Shown here: piece by piece, positions 61,138 through 64,000 of the stretch
Numbering within the stretch: the first letter of the stretch is position 1
Layout: every line of letters starts with the position of its first letter
Assembly: GCA_900473745.1 (NCBI GenBank)
Contig: UCMW01000015.1
Span: 62,001-126,000, forward strand
DNA length: 64,000 nt
From: Hyphomicrobiales bacterium
GTDB lineage: Bacteria > Pseudomonadota > Alphaproteobacteria > Rhizobiales > Rhizobiaceae
Direction of reading: 5' to 3'
Program-made: the position numbers and the translations under genes
The notes under the pieces: generated by a model
The model's input: the letters and a program-made list of their open reading frames with translations, nothing else
Databases searched by the model: none
Told to the model about the DNA's origin: nothing

Positions 61138-61733
61138 ATTGACGAGAAGGTGGCCGCTACTCTGGCCAGGAACGCCTTGCGCTTCTTCTCTGTCGCACGA
61201 TCCATGTCGTGGATCTCGAACATGCGGAAGTCCACGCCCTTGGCGCAAAAGGCCGCGACCCCACGCTTCAATATCCGCTTCACCGGATTTCCCATATACA
61301 AATGGACCACCCACCAGGGAGAACCGGTCGAAGTGACGACCCAGAAGGTTCGGACATGGGTCATCAGGGGTACGATCCGTCCGCCCGCCTTGTCGTGCTC
61401 GAAGGCGACGCCGGGCACGAAAATGCGGTCGATGAAACCCTTCATGATCGCCGGCAGATTGAACCACCATTGCGGAAAGACGAGCACGAGGCCGTCAGCC
61501 GCCTTCAGCCGGGCGACTATGGCCGAGACCTCTGTCGGCCGGTAGCCCGGTTCCATATAGGCGGAACGTTCCGCGGCCGAAAGGCGCGGGTCGAAATCCT
61601 CGGCATAGAGATCGAGAAGGTCTACCAGATGGCCCTTCGCTTCCAGCGCCCCGACCACGGTTTTTGCCGCAGATGCCGCAAAGCTCCCCGGCAGCGGATG
61701 GGCGAGCACGACGAGGAAGCGTCGGGCGGCCAT
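61134..61733 (-). CDS. NAD(P)H-dependent oxidoreductase (flavodoxin-like fold)
   Basis: A 199-residue flavin oxidoreductase of the NQO1/MdaB/KefF family. FLVVLAHPLPGSFAASAAKTV is the FMN/FAD phosphate loop, VLVFPQWWFNLPAIMKGFIDRIFVPGVAF is the central flavin-binding segment, and STGSPWWVVHLYMGNP follows. It probably reduces quinones or nitro compounds by two electrons. It overlaps the xseA stop by 3 bases and is convergent with marR, so it could be part of the same xenobiotic response. No direct evidence of control is visible. Confidence 0.9.
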   Translation of the reverse strand: MAARRFLVVLAHPLPGSFAASAAKTVVGALEAKGHLVDLLDLYAEDFDPRLSAAERSAYMEPGYRPTEVSAIVARLKAADGLVLVFPQWWFNLPAIMKGFIDRIFVPGVAFEHDKAGGRIVPLMTHVRTFWVVTSTGSPWWVVHLYMGNPVKRILKRGVAAFCAKGVDFRMFEIHDMDRATEKKRKAFLARVAATFSSI

Positions 61734-63343
61734 CAGAAGAGGCTGCCCTGCCCTGCCGGCGGCTCACTCTTGCGCACCGGCTTGGAGACGCTGGCTGCCC
61801 GCGCCGGCTGCGGAGCAGAGGGTTCCGGCGGCGAGACATCCTCTCCGGCCATAGCTGCCACGCGGCCATCGGCGAACTCGATCGCGATCGCCTGGCCATG
61901 CGACAGTCCATCCGCACGTGAGACGGGCCTGTCGTTCTCGTCGCGGATCACGGCATAGCCGCGGGCAAGCACGTTCTTGTAGGACAGGGACTGCAGCACA
62001 CGATCCTGCGAGACCAAAGCCTGCCGGGCGCGACGCAAATCGTTCATCACGGCGCTGTCGGCGCGGCGACCGAAACTTTCCAGCCGGTCCCTCGAGCGCT
62101 CCGTCATAGCCTTCAGCCGCCCCGGCACAGCGGTGAGGGTGGCGTCGAAACGGCCCAGCCGCGCCTTGTTGCGCTCGATCAGCCGTTCGATGACACGTTC
62201 GGCACGTATGGCATTGTCCGACAATTTCTGCCGACGCTCCACCAAGCGGCGGGCCAGCATGTCGGTTGAGAGTTTGGCGGCCGCTCGCTCGAAGCTGCGG
62301 CGCTTGTTCATGGTGTTGAGTTCGAGACTGCGTCCGAGACCAGCGGCTGCCTCGTCGAAGCGACGGCGCGGCAGGGCCAGCAACTGGTCGAGCGAAGGCA
62401 GCGCCCGAACCAGGCTGCGCAGGTTCTGACGGCGATTGTCCATCTGCCGGTTCATCGAGCCGGAAAGGCGCGCCGAGAGCGCCGCCACCTGGGCTTCCAG
62501 ATCGGCCTTCACAGGCACGGCCATTTCGGCAGCGCCGGTCGGCGTCGGCGCCCGCATGTCGGCGGCATAATCGATCAGTGTCCAGTCGGTCTCGTGGCCG
62601 ACGGCGGAGATCAACGGAATGGTGCTGGCAGCCGCAGCACGCACCACCGCCTCGTCATTGAAGCTCCAGAGATCCTCAAGACTGCCGCCTCCGCGGGCCA
62701 CGATCAGCACGTCCGGCCGCGGGATCGGCCCGCCAGGCTCCAGCGCGTTGAAGCCCTGGATGGCATTCGCCACCTCGTCGCCGGACCCCTCGCCCTGGAC
62801 CTTTACAGGCCAGACAAGCACATGCACCGGGAAACGATCGGAAATCCGGTGCAGGATATCGCGGATGACGGCACCGGTCGGCGAGGTCACGACGCCGATG
62901 ACCTTCGGCAGAAAGGGCAGAAGCTGCTTGCGCGCCGGGTCAAACAGGCCTTCGGCCGTGAAGCGGCGTTTGCGCTCCTCGATCAGCGCCATCAGCGCAC
63001 CAGCGCCGGCCGGCTCCATCTGCTCGATGACGATCTGGTATTTCGACGAGCCGGGGAAGGTCGTGACCTTGCCGGTCGCGATCACTTCCATGCCCTCTTC
63101 CGGACGATATTTCAGCTTGGAAAAGGAGCCTTTCCAGATCACCGCATCGATGCGGGCCTTGTCGTCCTTCAGACTGAAATAGGCATGGCCCGAGGAATGC
63201 GGCCCGCGATAGCCGGAGATTTCGCCGCGCACACGAACATGATCGAAAGAGGTTTCGATGGTGCGCTTGATCGAGCCCGACAGTTCCGAAACGGAGAACT
63301 CGGTGAGGTTCGTCGGCGAATCGCTGTCGAAGAAATTGCTCAT
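61733..63343 (-). CDS. xseA: Exodeoxyribonuclease VII large subunit
   Basis: XseA is the catalytic subunit of exonuclease VII. The 536-residue protein has an N-terminal OB fold ([45 protein letters not shown]), the catalytic domain with [36 protein letters not shown] and [28 protein letters not shown], a long coiled coil, and a C-terminal proline/alanine-rich tail ending GQGSLF. The length is about 80 residues above the E. coli enzyme because of the tail. The ATG at 63343 is preceded by GGAAGAGGC. Confidence 0.96.
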   Translation of the reverse strand: MSNFFDSDSPTNLTEFSVSELSGSIKRTIETSFDHVRVRGEISGYRGPHSSGHAYFSLKDDKARIDAVIWKGSFSKLKYRPEEGMEVIATGKVTTFPGSSKYQIVIEQMEPAGAGALMALIEERKRRFTAEGLFDPARKQLLPFLPKVIGVVTSPTGAVIRDILHRISDRFPVHVLVWPVKVQGEGSGDEVANAIQGFNALEPGGPIPRPDVLIVARGGGSLEDLWSFNDEAVVRAAAASTIPLISAVGHETDWTLIDYAADMRAPTPTGAAEMAVPVKADLEAQVAALSARLSGSMNRQMDNRRQNLRSLVRALPSLDQLLALPRRRFDEAAAGLGRSLELNTMNKRRSFERAAAKLSTDMLARRLVERRQKLSDNAIRAERVIERLIERNKARLGRFDATLTAVPGRLKAMTERSRDRLESFGRRADSAVMNDLRRARQALVSQDRVLQSLSYKNVLARGYAVIRDENDRPVSRADGLSHGQAIAIEFADGRVAAMAGEDVSPPEPSAPQPARAASVSKPVRKSEPPAGQGSLF

Positions 63344-63409
63344 GCCTCTTCCCTAGCGGAAAATGCCACTGAGATCAGCCCGCCAGCGCTTTCGATCCAG
63401 CGCTTTCCC

Positions 63410-64000
63410 TCAAGGGAGTTCGATGCGGTAGATCTGCAGTCCGGAGGGGCCATCGATGGGGACCGGGCGGAGATAGCCGGGCGCTTTTCCGGCCAGCAGT
63501 CCCGCATAAAGACCATCCGCCTTCATCGCGGCAATCGTCCGGGTCTGGGCGAAGGTTGGGCAGAATACGAGATAGTCTACGCCGGCCCCTCGCAGGAAAG
63601 CGGCAGCCTCGTCGGGCTTGGCAAGACCGACATGGATTTCGGTCAGCATGCCGCCCTGGTTGCGATGATAGGGTCCGGAGAGCGCCCGATGGGCAGTGAA
63701 GCGCAGGATTTCAGGGCCGAAATCGGATGCCGCCACAACCGAACCTTCCGGCAGGGCGGCGAGTGCTGCAAAACCTGCCGGCGCATCGCAGGCCGGACCG
63801 CCCTCCGCCGAGGTTGCGGTGGGTCCGCCTCCCAATGTCTTCATGCGATTGGTGACCCCGGCCGTGCCTTCGACAGCCAGAACCCCGAACAGGGCCCAGG
63901 CGGCCGGCACCGAGAGGAAAGCCGCAAGCGCGAAGAGCAGACCCGTACCCAGCTGATCGGGTTCCTCGCGCGCCTTGCGGCGAAGCTCGCCGATGAGCAG
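63410..64000 (-). CDS. C-terminal part of a membrane protein (glycosyltransferase-like), cut by the window edge
   Basis: The frame is open from the edge of the window to the stop at 63410, giving at least 196 residues. It starts with charged residues (LRRKAREEPDQ), then a transmembrane helix (GTGLLFALAAFLSVPAAWALFGVL), then a periplasmic domain with DFGPEILRFTAHRALSGPYHRNQGG and DYLVFCPTFAQTRTI. The PYHRN-containing tail resembles alphaproteobacterial GT-C-type membrane proteins of unknown specificity. A GTG at 63910 could start a short version, but the helix upstream argues against this. Confidence 0.7.
   Translation of the reverse strand: MLIGELRRKAREEPDQLGTGLLFALAAFLSVPAAWALFGVLAVEGTAGVTNRMKTLGGGPTATSAEGGPACDAPAGFAALAALPEGSVVAASDFGPEILRFTAHRALSGPYHRNQGGMLTEIHVGLAKPDEAAAFLRGAGVDYLVFCPTFAQTRTIAAMKADGLYAGLLAGKAPGYLRPVPIDGPSGLQIYRIELP

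Overview
The window looks like chromosomal DNA of an alphaproteobacterium of the family Rhizobiaceae (Rhizobium, Agrobacterium, Neorhizobium or a close relative). The gene order dnaA, rpsT, enoyl-CoA hydratase, mutM | ubiE, ubiB ... coaBC ... dut is the familiar rhizobial dnaA neighbourhood. The DNA is GC-rich, the rpsT promoter fits the rhizobial -35/-10 pattern, pmtA is of the Sinorhizobium type, GANTC (CcrM) sites cluster in two promoter regions, and a GAAC-N7-GAAC LexA site lies upstream of comM. I see no tRNA, rRNA, insertion sequence, CRISPR array or prophage gene. Most of the window is core chromosome, densely packed and with short operons.

Layout. 1-6.1 kb: 5' part of dnaA, rpsT, a crotonase and mutM on the minus strand, then ubiE-ubiB. 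6.2-9.2 kb: a three-gene signalling cassette (CHASE3 histidine kinase, CheY-like receiver, receiver plus HisKA_2-type kinase). 9.3-15.1 kb: coaBC, a YjbR-like gene, a class II amidotransferase, pirin, a GFA protein, thiD under a TPP riboswitch, and a HAD phosphatase. 15.1-18.9 kb: a 1254-residue autotransporter, the clearest accessory-looking gene. 19-28.5 kb: prfC, dut, NIPSNAP, two divergent LysE-type exporters, cysK, a DUF4118 kinase, SOS-linked comM, gshB and a cupin. 28.6-34.3 kb: ugpBAEC with a tandem PHO box, lying between gshB and yraN-rsmI. 34.5-43.2 kb: dnaN, pmtA, a degenerate histidine phosphatase, pyrF, DUF1330, an NDUFA9-like protein, a small secreted peptide, uppP, an FzlA-like GST protein, queG and a nucleotide-sugar-epimerase-like protein. 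43.5-50.5 kb: an RlpA-like protein behind a GANTC cluster, an RsmB-like methyltransferase, and an imelysin / di-heme / imelysin-like / DUF1513 periplasmic cluster. 50.5-57.8 kb: tspO, a thioesterase, an MTA/SAH-type nucleosidase, guaA, ogt, yffB, ybaK, an M29 aminopeptidase and an EEP-family phosphatase. 57.9-59.5 kb: small secreted and charged proteins with cspA. 59.7-64 kb: EamA exporter and MarR regulator with a perfect palindromic operator, an NAD(P)H oxidoreductase, xseA, and the C-terminal part of a membrane protein.

How the genes fit together. Several envelope and cell-cycle functions share the window: dnaA, dnaN, uppP, an FzlA-like protein, an RlpA-like protein and pmtA. The two dense GANTC clusters, upstream of dnaA and of the RlpA-like gene, suggest that replication initiation and an envelope gene are both timed by DNA methylation. 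Phosphate starvation (PHO box at ugpB), DNA damage (LexA box at comM) and thiamine status (riboswitch at thiD) are directly readable regulatory inputs. The least explained parts are the imelysin/di-heme cluster, the three-gene phosphorelay, the autotransporter, and the charged small proteins behind cspA.
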